22,267 bases of DNA from Phoronis australis (lineage: Eukaryota > Phoronida > Phoronidae). Below the pieces are notes generated by a model. That model saw only the letters and a list, made by a program, of their open reading frames with translations, did not search any database and was not told where the DNA came from. A program made the position numbers and the translations under genes. Position 1 is the first letter of the stretch; the number at the start of each line of letters is the position of its first letter. The DNA is taken from positions 88,029 through 110,295 of the forward strand of contig NMRA01000131.1 in assembly GCA_002633005.1 (NCBI GenBank). Direction: 5' to 3'. Positions 13,401-20,451 of the stretch are shown here, piece by piece.

Positions 13401-16400
13401 TTTACTTTTGATTCCGTCCATCCAACCATTTCTACCAACAGAGTACTCCCCATAGAAATAACCTTTTCAATAACCTGTCACCAATTGTGCTCACTAATTT
13501 GTCCAAAGACGCAACACATTCAATTTAAATCTGCTTCCGATCGAGTCTCACTCAATGTCACCACCAACAGCAAGTGGTTGCAAATCGGTTGACCCCAGAT
13601 AAAAACGCTTAGCTCTGTTTTGAATATTTTCATTATTAACAAAATTTTTGAACTAACCCCAAACGGGGAACACCATTTTCAGCAGTGAACCAGACACTGA
13701 CTAAAGAGAGTGCCAATTAATCGGATACAGTTAAATGGATTTCTGTAAACCATACGAATTGGAGTAATTTATAAAATTGAAGTTCACGGTTTGCGCAGTC
13801 AATAAGCTTTTTCATGTCCATAAATGTCACAAATGTAGAAAGGTTAGAGGCCCTTTCTGTTTCAATAATTGATGACAGGATATATAAATAATCAATACAG
13901 GACGTTGGCTTCGAAAACCATTTTACTCGTCAACTAAAATATTGTTTTGTTCATAGAAACCCATAACCCTATTATTCAACACAGTACTGAAAAGTTTATA
14001 ACATTTGAGAGAAGACTAATCCCACGGCACTGAGTTCAAAGGTATTCTAGGGTCGTCTGTAGAATTCTTAGGTATAGGAGACTAATCCCACAGCATTTCA
14101 AAAGTATTGTAAGGTCGTCTGTAAAATTCTTAGGTATCGGGATTATAAGTGTCGTATACCAATAAGGAGGCATTAATCCATGTGTAAAAGATTCGTTAAC
14201 CAATTGGGTTAGAAAAACAACAATAGTTTCGAATCTAACACCTCATAAGGTATACGGTCATAACCGACAGCTTTGATATGCTTCGTTTTCATAACATCTC
14301 TAACCCCTTCAATAGAGATTTTACAATTAAAGCCATGATCAATCAGCATATCAGAACAATCGTTTTCTAATTACTTACACAAATTCAAGGTTTCCAAATA
14401 AAATTCACCATCAAATACTTTTATTGATAGTTTTGTTGATATTTTGCTGAGCGAATAGACTTATCGATAAGGTCCTGCCTAACGTTACGTACCGAGAATA
14501 AGGACAATAGTTCTGAAATCTAGAGCAAAGATTTACAGCGAATACCAAGATCCAGCTACTTTATATCAGTGATAACGCGTTGGGGGAATCATGAGCTTGG
14601 TCACTCGAAGGACTGCTATTTGTTTGTTGGTCTCGGTATTACACTGCTAGTTTCACAAGCTCGCTAATCCTGACAGAATACTCCGTCTACTCTCGTTCAG
14701 CGATGCTTCTATACAGGGCAACAAAGCTTTTGGCTTTTACACATTTTGTAGGCAAAAATAATTGACCCACATAAAGCAACATCTGATAATGAAAACCATT
14801 CAAGCAGAAAAACCAATAAATATTCTAGCATGTCTTGTTCAACTGATAAAAGGTTTCACTATACAAACAACTATTTGCCACTTGACAAACATTGCTCCAT
14901 ATGTTTCTCAAGTCGACATGATCTTTTGCAGAGATGAACACCTGAGTTTTCCGGTAGATTTCTATAGTTTTCGTACAGTTGTATGACTGACGCAGAAAGT
15001 CGCATAATTGATTGCTTTGTGAATAATGGATAGATAGACTTCTATGACAGTGTCATGTAGCCCATGAGTACATGAAACAGTCACAATAGGTACTCAACTA
15101 AGTTCCCTAAATTTTCAGCTTATTTACGGACTTAGTGCAAACACTGATTGTCCATTCGTCTGCTGTTGTATCTCCATTGCTACGTCTAGTTTTATATTTG
15201 ATACAAAGTGAGACTAAACTCTACATTGAACTAGCAATATTATTTACCATAATCACGGACATTTTCATGCAACGGGAATTGGTAGACTTTCAAAGGGGTT
15301 GCTGCATTACCAAACCCTCCACAAAACTTCATTTTCGTTTATAAGGACATGGTCTTGTTCGGCATTTCACGGCACAACGCAGCAAAGCATACAAAAAATT
15401 GTGTGAATTTTAAAAAATTCAAGATAGTCGACGGAGTCCTATGGTATATATAAAAATGTCATGGTTAAGGCAGTATCTGACTGTAGGAGAAAATTAATTA
15501 CAAGTACCCCGTTTACAAGCTGGCTAAAATACTAGCGTTTTCGCTAGCACTTTAGCTAATAGCAAATTAAGAACGAAAGTCAGATGAACATGAGTTACAA
15601 ATGTTACTTTTGTGGGCACTTTGTTGGCGGTCTGAGGATACCACAAAACTCAATGTTTTCGATTAGCTCTTTTGTAGCCTGAATGCTTATTTCAATGAAC
15701 ACAAACATGCTCAGTTGAGAATGCGAGGTCACTTCTCACCTGCGTTAGGGATAAATAAGTTGAGACCAACGTTTCTGATAACGGTAAATGCTCTAAATTA
15801 AACAGATTGGACGAAACGCGGGTTTTTAAGCCGCTTTTGTGATGTAGGGCCTAGGGCCTTCAAATCTGTGCATTTAGATGGCCAAACTTCAGAAAACTGT
15901 AGAAATTTATAGTCCTGTTAAAGTGTAATTATCTTTTATCAAATCAAGAAGCCTGTAGATTTCGATAATTAACTTTATACGAATCTGTCATTAATTAAGT
16001 CACATGGATATATCATTGCAGTAACATTTAACAACAAAAAAAGTAAATTCACTAACATGACCAAATTTTATTTCATGTAAGTATCCAAGATGTAATCACA
16101 AAAACGATGTTGAAGCTTTCTTCCATTTCGTTTTCGTCTGACAATTTTTTTCATAAATACCGTAACAGCACTATTTTATAACCCCTTGTGCAATGGTGTG
16201 ACATTTTAAAACATCGTATTGAAGAACAGCGCATAGGGCCGTATAGCATTTGAAAGTCTCATACGAATTCAATCATCCATTTTTGAGATAGTTCCGAAGT
16301 TAACTAAATTTGGGCGTTTTAACCTTTCATAGCGACGGCACAGACACCTACGATACAGTACATGACACAGTACACACAACGCGGTAATCATTTCAGCAAA

Positions 16401-16562
16401 GTTTTTTTCTTAATGTTTCTCCTCGGTCGACTGCACGTCTAAAACTGACGCTTTGGTAAGACAAGCTTTCACAAAGCAAGTGCATACAAGTTTACAGCTA
16501 TAATACCGGCATCCTACCTTTCCTAGGTCGATAGACCTCTTCAGATCTCCTGTCTTGTCCAT
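1427..16562 (-). CDS. LRRC74A: LRRC74-like leucine-rich repeat protein, 11 coding exons
   Basis: Join, in transcript order: 16562-16518, 10630-10198, 9922-9750, 8868-8761, 6089-5996, 5726-5509, 3530-3336, 2937-2842, 2566-2294, 1744-1659, 1466-1427. Every junction is GT-AG, the phases agree, and the sum is 1761 nt (586 residues plus stop). Domains in order: residues 1-15 lead exon; 16-159 acidic, Ser/Thr-rich and probably disordered; 160-217 LRRC74-type cap (motifs ENLGVVPISYLSRH and GVGPRAAKAIART); about 215-455 nine LRRs of ribonuclease-inhibitor type (LDLEGN, VNMAGNKLG, INLSDN, LYLSRN, LDLSWN, CNLSWN, LDITGN, LKMGNNP, LDLS); 455-586 a C-terminal region with two EF-hand-like units. LRRC74 proteins are poorly characterised; the LRR arc presumably binds a protein partner, which is inference. 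Human LRRC74A is, from memory, somewhat shorter, so the acidic N-terminal segment is extra length. The symbol is by family resemblance only; LRRC74A versus LRRC74B orthology is unresolved. Confidence 0.85.
1659..1744 (-). CDS. LRRC74A: LRRC74-like exon 10, second EF-hand-like unit
   Basis: The acceptor TTACTTCAG opens the exon in phase 0 and the donor TTTGG|GTAAGT closes it in phase 2. It reads ELGVNENKDKLVTIVNKL and then SKAKDGKIYF. This is the expected partner of the EF-hand-like unit in exon 9: a helix, then a loop with Asp-Gly and a hydrophobic residue two places later. Most calcium ligands are missing. Without splicing, the frame hits TAA two codons after the donor. Confidence 0.8.
2294..2566 (-). 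CDS. LRRC74A: LRRC74-like exon 9, post-LRR and first EF-hand-like unit
   Basis: 91 codons, phase 0 to phase 0, with acceptor CTGTTTTCAG and donor CTTCAG|GTAACC. It starts NIPVEIEFLRTAEDLQKL and contains TVYGQVLRSG, the conserved post-LRR linker of LRRC74 proteins. It ends with the helix-loop-helix LYEVLNSYDADGTFSVTPQD. In the loop, Asp-x-Asp-Gly is kept, but position 1 is Ser and position 12 is Pro, so calcium binding is doubtful. Confidence 0.93.
2842..2937 (-). CDS. LRRC74A: LRRC74-like exon 8, last full LRR
   Basis: 32 codons, phase 0 to phase 0, with acceptor TCTCGTTACAG and donor TCA|GTAAGA. It encodes MGNNPISTTGAVAVVTAI and ends IKILDLS. The first Met is internal, not a start: it completes the core LKMGNNP across the junction. 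Confidence 0.92.
3336..3530 (-). CDS. LRRC74A: LRRC74-like exon 7, LRRs
   Basis: 65 codons, phase 0 to phase 0, with acceptor ATCCTTTCAG and donor AAAG|GTAAGA. The cores are HLKVCNLSWNGFGPTGG, SLLELDITGNRLDTNT and TLEILK. This frame does not coincide with a clean open frame from an ATG, so it was recovered by reading splice to splice. The continuation TLEILK|MGNNPIS into exon 8 is typical of LRRC74. Confidence 0.93.
3531..5508 (-). other. Intron 6 of the LRRC74-like gene
   Basis: About 2 kb, bounded by AAG|GTAATT and CCTTTCAG|G. Apart from the open segment at 4995-5255 it is AT-rich. It includes a CA-rich patch near 3640-3675 and a TGACGTCA palindrome at 4502-4509. The 128-codon open frame at 3515-3901 looks like low-complexity chance reading. 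Confidence 0.7.
4995..5255 (-). other. Candidate alternative terminal exon inside intron 6
   Basis: An 86-codon open stretch follows a strong acceptor (TTGTTCTATTTCCAG) in phase 0 and ends at TAG. Exon 6 ends in phase 0, so splicing exon 6 to this segment would give an LRR protein truncated after residue 357 with a new tail. The stretch starts ATAVSKSRLNPDAK and is Ser/Asn-rich. It has more CpG than the surrounding intron by eye. A minus-strand AATAAA at 4786-4791 could end such a transcript. I recognise no domain. It may instead be a chance frame or a mobile-element fragment. Confidence 0.35.
5509..5726 (-). CDS. LRRC74A: LRRC74-like exon 6, two to three LRRs
   Basis: The acceptor GCACTTTCAG opens the exon in phase 1 and the donor AAG|GTAATT closes it in phase 0. 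It encodes residues 285-357, with cores TLKELYLSRNNF and NLDVLDLSWNRI and the helix GALAVAKGLK. Open reading runs on to 5413 in the intron and should not be translated. Confidence 0.92.
5996..6089 (-). CDS. LRRC74A: LRRC74-like exon 5, LRR
   Basis: The acceptor GGTCTTTCAG opens the exon in phase 0 and the donor TCCG|GTTCGT closes it in phase 1. It encodes NMAGNKLGSSGARHMTRML and then TLKVINLS. Joining exon 4 gives ILKVNMAGNKLG and joining exon 6 gives INLSDNDF, both regular LRR cores. The donor hexamer GTTCGT is weak, but an alternative in-phase GTGATA upstream would break the repeat spacing. Confidence 0.9.
6729..6868. mobile_element. Long foldback (hairpin) element, MITE-like
   Basis: The left arm begins AAATGCAAAACGTAC and continues TGGCGTATGAAGAAGTAATA. 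The right arm is its near complement, ending in TACGCCACTC then GTTTTGTGTATACATTTG. The arms meet at the perfect palindrome GCGTATCGATACGC (6790-6803). Only a few mismatches and small gaps interrupt the stem. Such nearly loopless foldbacks are typical of MITEs. A hairpin RNA precursor is a less likely alternative. It sits in intron 4. Confidence 0.6.
7205..7305. repeat. Imperfect inverted repeat in intron 4
   Basis: GGCGAAGTGAATGAAGTG near 7221 and its approximate complement CTTCACTTAATTCACC near 7273 form a stem. Matching continues outward with mismatches (CACCCGACGGAACT and GTCCTTCACCGGTTT). The match is by eye and of modest length. It may mark the edge or core of a decayed mobile element together with the CpG-richer sequence beside it. 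Confidence 0.35.
8477..8701. mobile_element. Small MITE, family shared with 20452-20697
   Basis: The left end TTAGACCACTTACCGCTATG and the right end, read on the minus strand as TTGAAGCCACTTACCCCTAT, are inverted repeats. The left end also matches the termini of the element at 20452-20697. The interior is non-coding and holds the small palindrome GGCTCTCTGCAGAGCC. Target duplications are not clear. It lies just downstream of exon 4 within intron 4. Confidence 0.55.
8761..8868 (-). CDS. LRRC74A: LRRC74-like exon 4, first LRR
   Basis: Exactly 36 codons, phase 0 to phase 0, with acceptor TTTGTGCCAG and donor GTG|GTGAGT. It reads DIITVDELDLEGNW at the start and MLEEHEYILKV at the end, covering one repeat (residues 218-253). 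The exon is too short to stand out as an open frame and was found from splice sites and the LxLxxN pattern. A MITE ends about 60 bp from its donor. Confidence 0.92.
8869..9749 (-). other. Intron 3 of the LRRC74-like gene
   Basis: 881 bp between AAA|GTATGT and TTTGTGCCAG. The exon 3 frame runs open for about 80 bp into it, by chance. No coding exon, repeat or element was recognised inside. Confidence 0.7.
9750..9922 (-). CDS. LRRC74A: LRRC74-like exon 3, N-terminal cap of the LRR domain
   Basis: The acceptor CATTTGCAG and the donor AAA|GTATGT give phase 1 in and phase 0 out. The exon encodes residues 160-217. The stretch ENLGVVPISYLSRH followed by GVGPRAAKAIARTLK is the diagnostic LRRC74 signature just ahead of the first repeat. 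Open reading continues past the donor to 9666, but that tail is intron: the true frame continues as ARTLK|DIITVDELDLEGN in exon 4. Confidence 0.93.
10198..10630 (-). CDS. LRRC74A: LRRC74-like exon 2, acidic low-complexity segment
   Basis: The acceptor TTTTATGTAG opens the exon in phase 0 and the donor GAAG|GTACAC closes it in phase 1. The exon encodes residues 16-159, rich in Asp, Glu, Thr and Pro (for example CQSDDEDWDTDLEIEG at the end), with basic patches such as RSKFPSQPRR. This composition indicates a disordered region placed before the LRR cap. An internal ATG at 10582 could act as a start if exon 1 is not used. The plus-strand open frames across this exon are shadows. Confidence 0.8.
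11724..11739 (-). other. Possible alternative first coding exon
   Basis: ATG in a strong initiation context (GTGCCATGGCA) reads MAGEP and then meets CCCG|GTAAGA in phase 1. It could join exon 2 at a cryptic acceptor CCGTCCAAG|GA, giving MAGEPGEGEV in the exon 2 frame. It does not fit the main exon 2 acceptor, which needs phase 0. The support is suggestive only. Confidence 0.25.
12390..12580 (+). repeat. Diverged repeat, copy 1 of an inverted pair
   Basis: It contains CCAAATTTGGTTAACTTCGG and, further in, AAGACTTTCAAATTCTATGC. Copy 2 at 16115-16320 carries the same landmarks in inverse orientation. The best-conserved edge is the outer edge of both copies, as for terminal inverted repeats of one large element, but two independent insertions of a dispersed repeat are equally possible. 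Confidence 0.6.
12714..13142 (-). pseudogene. C-terminal Cys/His region of the LINE relic
   Basis: This is the longest surviving open part of the relic, 142 codons. The pattern CLCC, eleven residues, then HF and a later Cys resembles the terminal knuckle of LINE proteins (usually CxxC-H-C). The usual final Cys in the HFxFxC block is Ser here, consistent with decay. Downstream residues (MVHLSGVVKV, HKYIH) are probably non-conserved tail. Confidence 0.7.
14012..14140 (-). repeat. Internal tandem duplication within the LINE relic
   Basis: Two adjacent copies of about 66 bp share GACTAATCCCAC, GGTCGTCTGTA and AATTCTTAGGTAT. Read on the minus strand, both encode the same reverse-transcriptase block (a PIPKN-like motif, TDD, then a GIS-like end), so the segment was duplicated after or during decay. 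The copies differ by several substitutions and a short gap. Confidence 0.75.
15523..15556. repeat. Short hairpin
   Basis: The arms GCTAAAATACTAGCG and CGCTAGCACTTTAGC are complementary except for two positions, around a TTTT loop. It lies alone in intron 1. No flanking feature explains it. Confidence 0.5.
16115..16320 (-). repeat. Diverged repeat, copy 2 of an inverted pair
   Basis: Read on the minus strand it contains CCAAATTTAGTTAACTTCGG and GAGACTTTCAAATGCTATAC, matching copy 1 at 12390-12580 with substitutions and small gaps. Similarity fades inward around ACGAAAACGAAATGGAAG. No target duplication was found at either outer edge. Confidence 0.6.
16518..16562 (-). CDS. LRRC74A: LRRC74-like exon 1 (start codon exon)
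   Basis: The reading is MDKTGDLKRSIDLGK, ending at an AAG|GTAGGA donor in phase 0. That phase matches the phase-0 acceptor of exon 2. An in-frame TAG lies 24 nt upstream of the ATG, so the frame cannot start earlier on this transcript. There is no homology support for so short a peptide. A competing start exon exists at 11724-11739. Transcript data would settle which is used. Confidence 0.55.
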
Positions 16563-17494
16563 GATCAATTCGCGAGAAGCCGACTAAACTATGTTCGCGT
16601 GGAGGTCTTCGTCATATAACTACTTTAAAAATAACATGTCAATTTTCGGATACGGCGATAACTCAATGATAGAACGCGATAAAATTTAACGTCGCCAGAG
16701 AGACCCGCAAGCGAGATTGAAGCTCAGCTATTGACCTGGTAATGAGTAGTTTGGCTTGTGAGATTTCCGTAGTGGGCGGCGTTCAACTGAGACCGGAGAT
16801 AATGCCACAATGAGTTTGCCGGAGGACATTTTAAACAAATCGAAGTGAACTGAAATATCACACAAGAAGACGCCCACTCGTTATTCTTACATACATCTGC
16901 TGTAGTTCTGTCGATCTGAACGAACCTGTTTGTTGTACAAATCAGAAATTTAGGACTAGCTGGACTCAAAACGCCGAAAGGCCTCTCGGCCGGTGGGGTG
17001 TGACTATGAGGGAACAGATAGACAAACAGAATTAAGTGAGTTTGCACGTTGATTCTTCACAAATTTAAGTCATTATTACACGTTCTGGTGTGAAAAACGT
17101 TCCAGGCGTATTTGTCCCCAACTTAGGACCTCTCCATTCTGATGACGCCGGCCGGGTATCACACACTTACACAGCCCTTAAGCTCTTAACACACAAACTT
17201 GTTTTCAATTAAGATTTCAAATGTGCCCCTTCAATCATGTTATCGTTCTTCGTGAATATAATCCTGTTCCTCATCTTCAGCTCTCCCTATGCAAACAATC
17301 TGGTCAAAGTAGACCAACAGTACTCTGTTTATAGCCACGTTCAGTTAGTGACGTCAGTCAACAAGCCGGGTAATGTGTAACGCTCACAAACAAGGTGCGC
17401 CGAGGACCACCTACTGGCCGATTTTCGCACCACCTTGGTCTAATCGAGTGGCAGTGCAACAGAACCATTTATTTTTACACTTAACTCCAACTCA

Positions 17495-17522
17495 TGTTAT
17501 TATTTTTCAATTAATAATAACA
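17495..17522. repeat. Short perfect inverted repeat
   Basis: TGTTATTATT and AATAATAACA form ten paired bases around an 8-base loop. It lies between the LRRC74-like gene start and the SINE-like element. It is too AT-rich to be strong evidence of function. Confidence 0.4.
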
Positions 17523-17582
17523 GTCACCCGTCGGAGGATCTGTAGCTTTGCGCAAACATTTCTCAATCATAACTGAGGCATA

Positions 17583-17890
17583 AATCAGTGGCGGATCTAG
17601 GATATCACAAGGGGGGCCCAACATTTCGTCTGTAAACATTTGCTCAAAGCACGATTGTAGATGCGCATAGCACTGAATGGGGGGAGGTCGGGAGTGGGGT
17701 TTGCCCGGGAAATTTTTCTGTTTTTCCTCTAAAAATCAAGCATTTTCCTTGATTCCCGAAGTATTATCCAAGAAAAAAGGCCAAAAAATAAAGGAGACAG
17801 TGTCAAACAGGCAAACCTGCAAGTATCACAGACTCGAACTCACGACTTGGTGAATAGAGCGCGCGTGCTCTACCACTACACCAACACGAA
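17583..17890 (-). mobile_element. SINE-like element with tRNA-derived head
   Basis: On the minus strand the 5' part (17890-17821) reads TGTAGTGGTAGAGCA (A box) and then AGTTCGAGTCT (B box) about 30 bp later, the spacing of a tRNA-type pol III promoter. The T stem does not pair well, so a working tRNA is unlikely. The body runs to CCTAGATCCGCCACTG near 17587; read on the plus strand this is CAGTGGCGGATCTAGG, a terminus seen in many animal repeats. It could be one SINE, or a tRNA-like head beside a DNA-transposon fragment. Confidence 0.6.
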
Positions 17891-18654
17891 TTAACTCCTA
17901 AGATGTTACAAAGAGACCTACTTGTTTATGGTCCACAGCGTTTGCGCGCGAAACCTTCTTTTTGTAATGCTTATTACATTATATTTTGTGCAATCAGTTC
18001 GTAACAAGTTTGATGTATTTAAAATAGTCTTCAATTGCCTAAAAGACCAAATCCATTTTTTGTGTTGGCAAAAATGACGCGATTGCTTTGGAAATCGTCT
18101 TAAGTTAAGGTTTGACAAAGAGAGAATTATGAGTTTCTGAGTGATTCACTAAGGCTTCGATTAAAATTGACATCTTACCAGGAACTTCTGTTTTTTCATC
18201 ATCACTCAGATTCCATTTTCTTAAAAACATCAACGGTCGAGCGCTTTGTGTGTTTATGCAACTGAAAAATTCGCAAGTCTAAAATCACAACACAGGTCTT
18301 TACTCTGCTGTATGGATTTCACGGAAGAAATAATTCTAATTTATCACCGAACAGATCCAAACTTACGGCGACCGACCTCGGTAAGTTGGCCCTATCGAAT
18401 GGCTACGGTACATTTCTATAAATTCTTAACAGCGAAATAAAACAACTCGGTTTGTTTAAAAATTCAGTGCACTATAAGGGTTTTGCATCAAATTTGATGA
18501 TTTATTGGTGTAAAACGATGAAGTCAAGCGATAAGCTGACACCAGCTATAGCGTCTAGTGAACTGCTGAATAGACTGTCAGATATCCTATGACGTCATCG
18601 GTTAATTTCAGCACCTCTGTCTGCCATCTGCTAAACGAAATGAATTTACTCTTA

Positions 18655-18954
18655 TAGTCCAGGCCCTTAACCCGAAAACGTTTACACCTCGGATTAAAGC
18701 ACCAAATTTGGCACACTGGTACTTTTTGACATGCTGAATCTCATGGGGGTCGGTTGCCCAAATTTTGAGGTCAAGGTCAAGGTCAAATCTTGAAAAAACA
18801 AAATGGCCGCCAAGTAACACTTCTTTGGTTGCTTAAAGAGGTGATCACACATTTTAAGGCTATGTAATGGTACTTTCTTAATTAGAATTCTATCAAAATG
18901 NTTAATCCGGGGTGTAAATGTTTTGGGGTTTTTGGCTGCTAAGGGACCGGACTA
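18655..18954. mobile_element. 300-bp MITE with TTA target duplication
   Basis: Termini TAGTCCAGGCCCTTAACCC at the left and its diverged complement ending GGGACCGGACTA at the right form inverted repeats of about 50 bp. Both share TTAATCCG, GGTGTAAA and GTTTT in inverse order. TTA directly flanks both ends (18652-18654 and 18955-18957). A three-base TTA duplication points to the PIF/Harbinger group. The interior has three back-to-back AGGTCA units and CAAAATGGCCGCCAAGTAAC. The N at 18901 falls in the right inverted repeat. Confidence 0.75.
18768..18785 (+). promoter_or_regulatory. Three tandem AGGTCA nuclear-receptor half-sites
   Basis: AGGTCA occurs three times with no spacer inside the 300-bp MITE. 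AGGTCA, and AAGGTCA for monomeric receptors of the ERR type, is a standard nuclear-receptor half-site. Whether it is bound is unknown; as part of a mobile element it would be spread to many loci. Confidence 0.5.
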
Positions 18955-18959
18955 TTAGT

Positions 18960-19546
18960 GAGTGGAACTTGGATGTGCGTGAACTTGGAATCCTGCTTAT
19001 CTCAAGATCGCGTAAGCGTGAACTTGGAATTGAATATTCATTTGGGCCATGAGCCAGGGTTGGGTTGCATAAAACTTCAAAATTATCCGCTGGATAAATT
19101 TGATTATTGCGTGAAGTCAGCTGCATTGTTCAACAATAACAACGTGGCTCATGATAATGCGACGTCATTGTTGCTATGCAGCGTATTATTTTTAAGAAAC
19201 TGGGCACAGGTGAATTTTTTGTTCAGTGTAAATAATTTTAATTTGTAATTGGCCTCATGATCACCCATTGTGTGCTTTACCGTAACTTGCGTCACCGAAT
19301 AGGAGGAATGTGTGAATGATTAAATCAATTATTGTTTGGTGAATAAAATCGTCTGAATAGTTGAACAAAGACTGGTTAAAATTTGCGTTAATCTATTAAC
19401 ATTTAATTAGTGCAGTGTAAATTTTTATAAGCGTGAACGTGATTACTTGAGTGACTAACTTGTAGTTTACACATGTATTTTAAGTTCACGCATACGCGAT
19501 CTTCAGGTTACGCAAGATTCCGAATTCAGACACAGCAGAACTACTC
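18960..19546. mobile_element. MITE-like element with long terminal inverted repeats
   Basis: The left end contains GCGTGAACTTGGAATCCTGC then AAGATCGCGTAAGCGTGAAC. The right end, read on the minus strand, contains GGAATCTTGCGTAACC then AAGATCGCGTATGCGTGAAC. The similarity runs over about 70 bp. The interior of about 440 bp is non-coding. No clean target duplication was found. It abuts the 300-bp MITE with only the TTA duplication and two bases between, so that MITE may have landed at its edge. Confidence 0.65.
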
Positions 19547-19863
19547 GATCTAAATTGATACAAACTATACGTTGTTTTAGTGGTGGCATTCTTCTTTAAG
19601 TATTAAGTTATTTTATGTAAGCTATACTGCTTCGTCCTCATTATCATATTGTTTTGATTCTCGGGGTCAGTGACTCCTTTTGGTCTTCCACTGTTGGTTT
19701 GTTTGTACCACATGATTTCTTTGTCTCGTCACAACACTGTGCCATCGTCCACGTTTCCCCTTCAATTCAGTATTTTCCATTCAATTTCTCTATAACCCTC
19801 CCTCCCTCAATCCATTTTATTACTGTTTATTCTCAATTTGCTCATGTGGTGTTGCTTTGGCAT

Positions 19864-20037
19864 AGTGTTACCCACCCGTAGCTCAACATATTATATAACT
19901 TTGTATTAATCTCAACATATTATTTACATTTTGTATTTCTCAATACCTGTAGTAGTTTAGTGCTAACTGTTACCCACCATTACAGTTCAACATATTATAT
20001 AACTTTTGTATTTATCGATATCTGCAGTACTTCAGTT
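19864..20037. repeat. AT-rich short tandem repeats
   Basis: TCAACATATTAT recurs at 19883, 19912 and 19987. The first and third copies sit in a larger repeat (GTTACCCACC, then TCAACATATTATATAACTT) offset by about 104 bp, and the second is a shorter sub-repeat 29 bp after the first. The copies are diverged. No coding function is apparent. Confidence 0.6.
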
Positions 20038-20451
20038 TGTCATAATGTATATGACCTTTTATCTCATCAGTTGTTTCACTGTAAACTAGCCTCGGTATCG
20101 CTTCACAGTTTGCGCATATAAATGGATTAGTAATGAGGGAGCATAAAATAGAGAGAACTATATCAAAGCTTTAAATCATTGATTAAACTATTATGTTTAA
20201 AAAAGAGGGAAATGCTGTGTACACATATTGCAATATGGTAGGTACATTTTTATTATTATTACGAAGGTCACAAGACTACATGAAAATAAAAATTCAAAGA
20301 CAAAACAAATTAAATACACAGTTAGAAACAAACAGATCATCACGGTTGAAAAGAAAAATAACAATCATGACAACAAAATTGCACTGAGTTTTGCACTTTT
20401 TAAAGCAGCTATAAACCCACAATGGATCCAAGTGAACTTTGAACTTTACAT

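Larger units (their letters stand above)
12700..14450 (-). mobile_element. Non-LTR retrotransposon (LINE) relic, reverse-transcriptase part
   Basis: Decayed minus-strand reading shows reverse-transcriptase blocks in the correct order: an upstream helix region near 14400, KAVGYDRIPYEVL near 14270, a PPYWYTTLIIPIPK block near 14160, CRGISLL near 14030, TFMDMKKLIDCANREL near 13810, and a C-terminal Cys/His segment CLCCDTDSVENELHFVFDS near 13080. These are hallmarks of LINE-type proteins ending in a Cys/His knuckle. Stops and frameshifts occur throughout and the catalytic FADD-type motif was not found, so it is inactive. It shares the host gene's strand. The 5' extent, including any endonuclease domain, is not recognisable. 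Confidence 0.8.
10631..16517 (-). other. Intron 1 of the LRRC74-like gene
   Basis: About 5.9 kb if exon 1 at 16518-16562 is right. It holds a minus-strand non-LTR retrotransposon relic (about 12700-14450), an inverted pair of diverged repeats around it, a possible alternative start exon at 11724-11739 and a short hairpin at 15523-15556. In 10640-11700 and 14450-16100 I see nothing else recognisable. Confidence 0.55.

Noticed and set aside
14762-15344. Plus-strand frames of 69 and 74 codons in intron 1
   Set aside because: No family resemblance, and their length is expected by chance in 22 kb read in six frames.
16724-17047. 107-codon minus-strand frame upstream of the LRR gene as a separate gene or 5' coding exon
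   Set aside because: No recognisable motif, and the in-frame TAG just upstream of the proposed ATG at 16562 blocks a coding link on an unspliced leader. It may be 5' UTR or chance.
17821-17890. Functional tRNA gene
   Set aside because: The A and B boxes are present, but the T stem and acceptor stem do not pair properly and the sequence continues into a SINE-like body.
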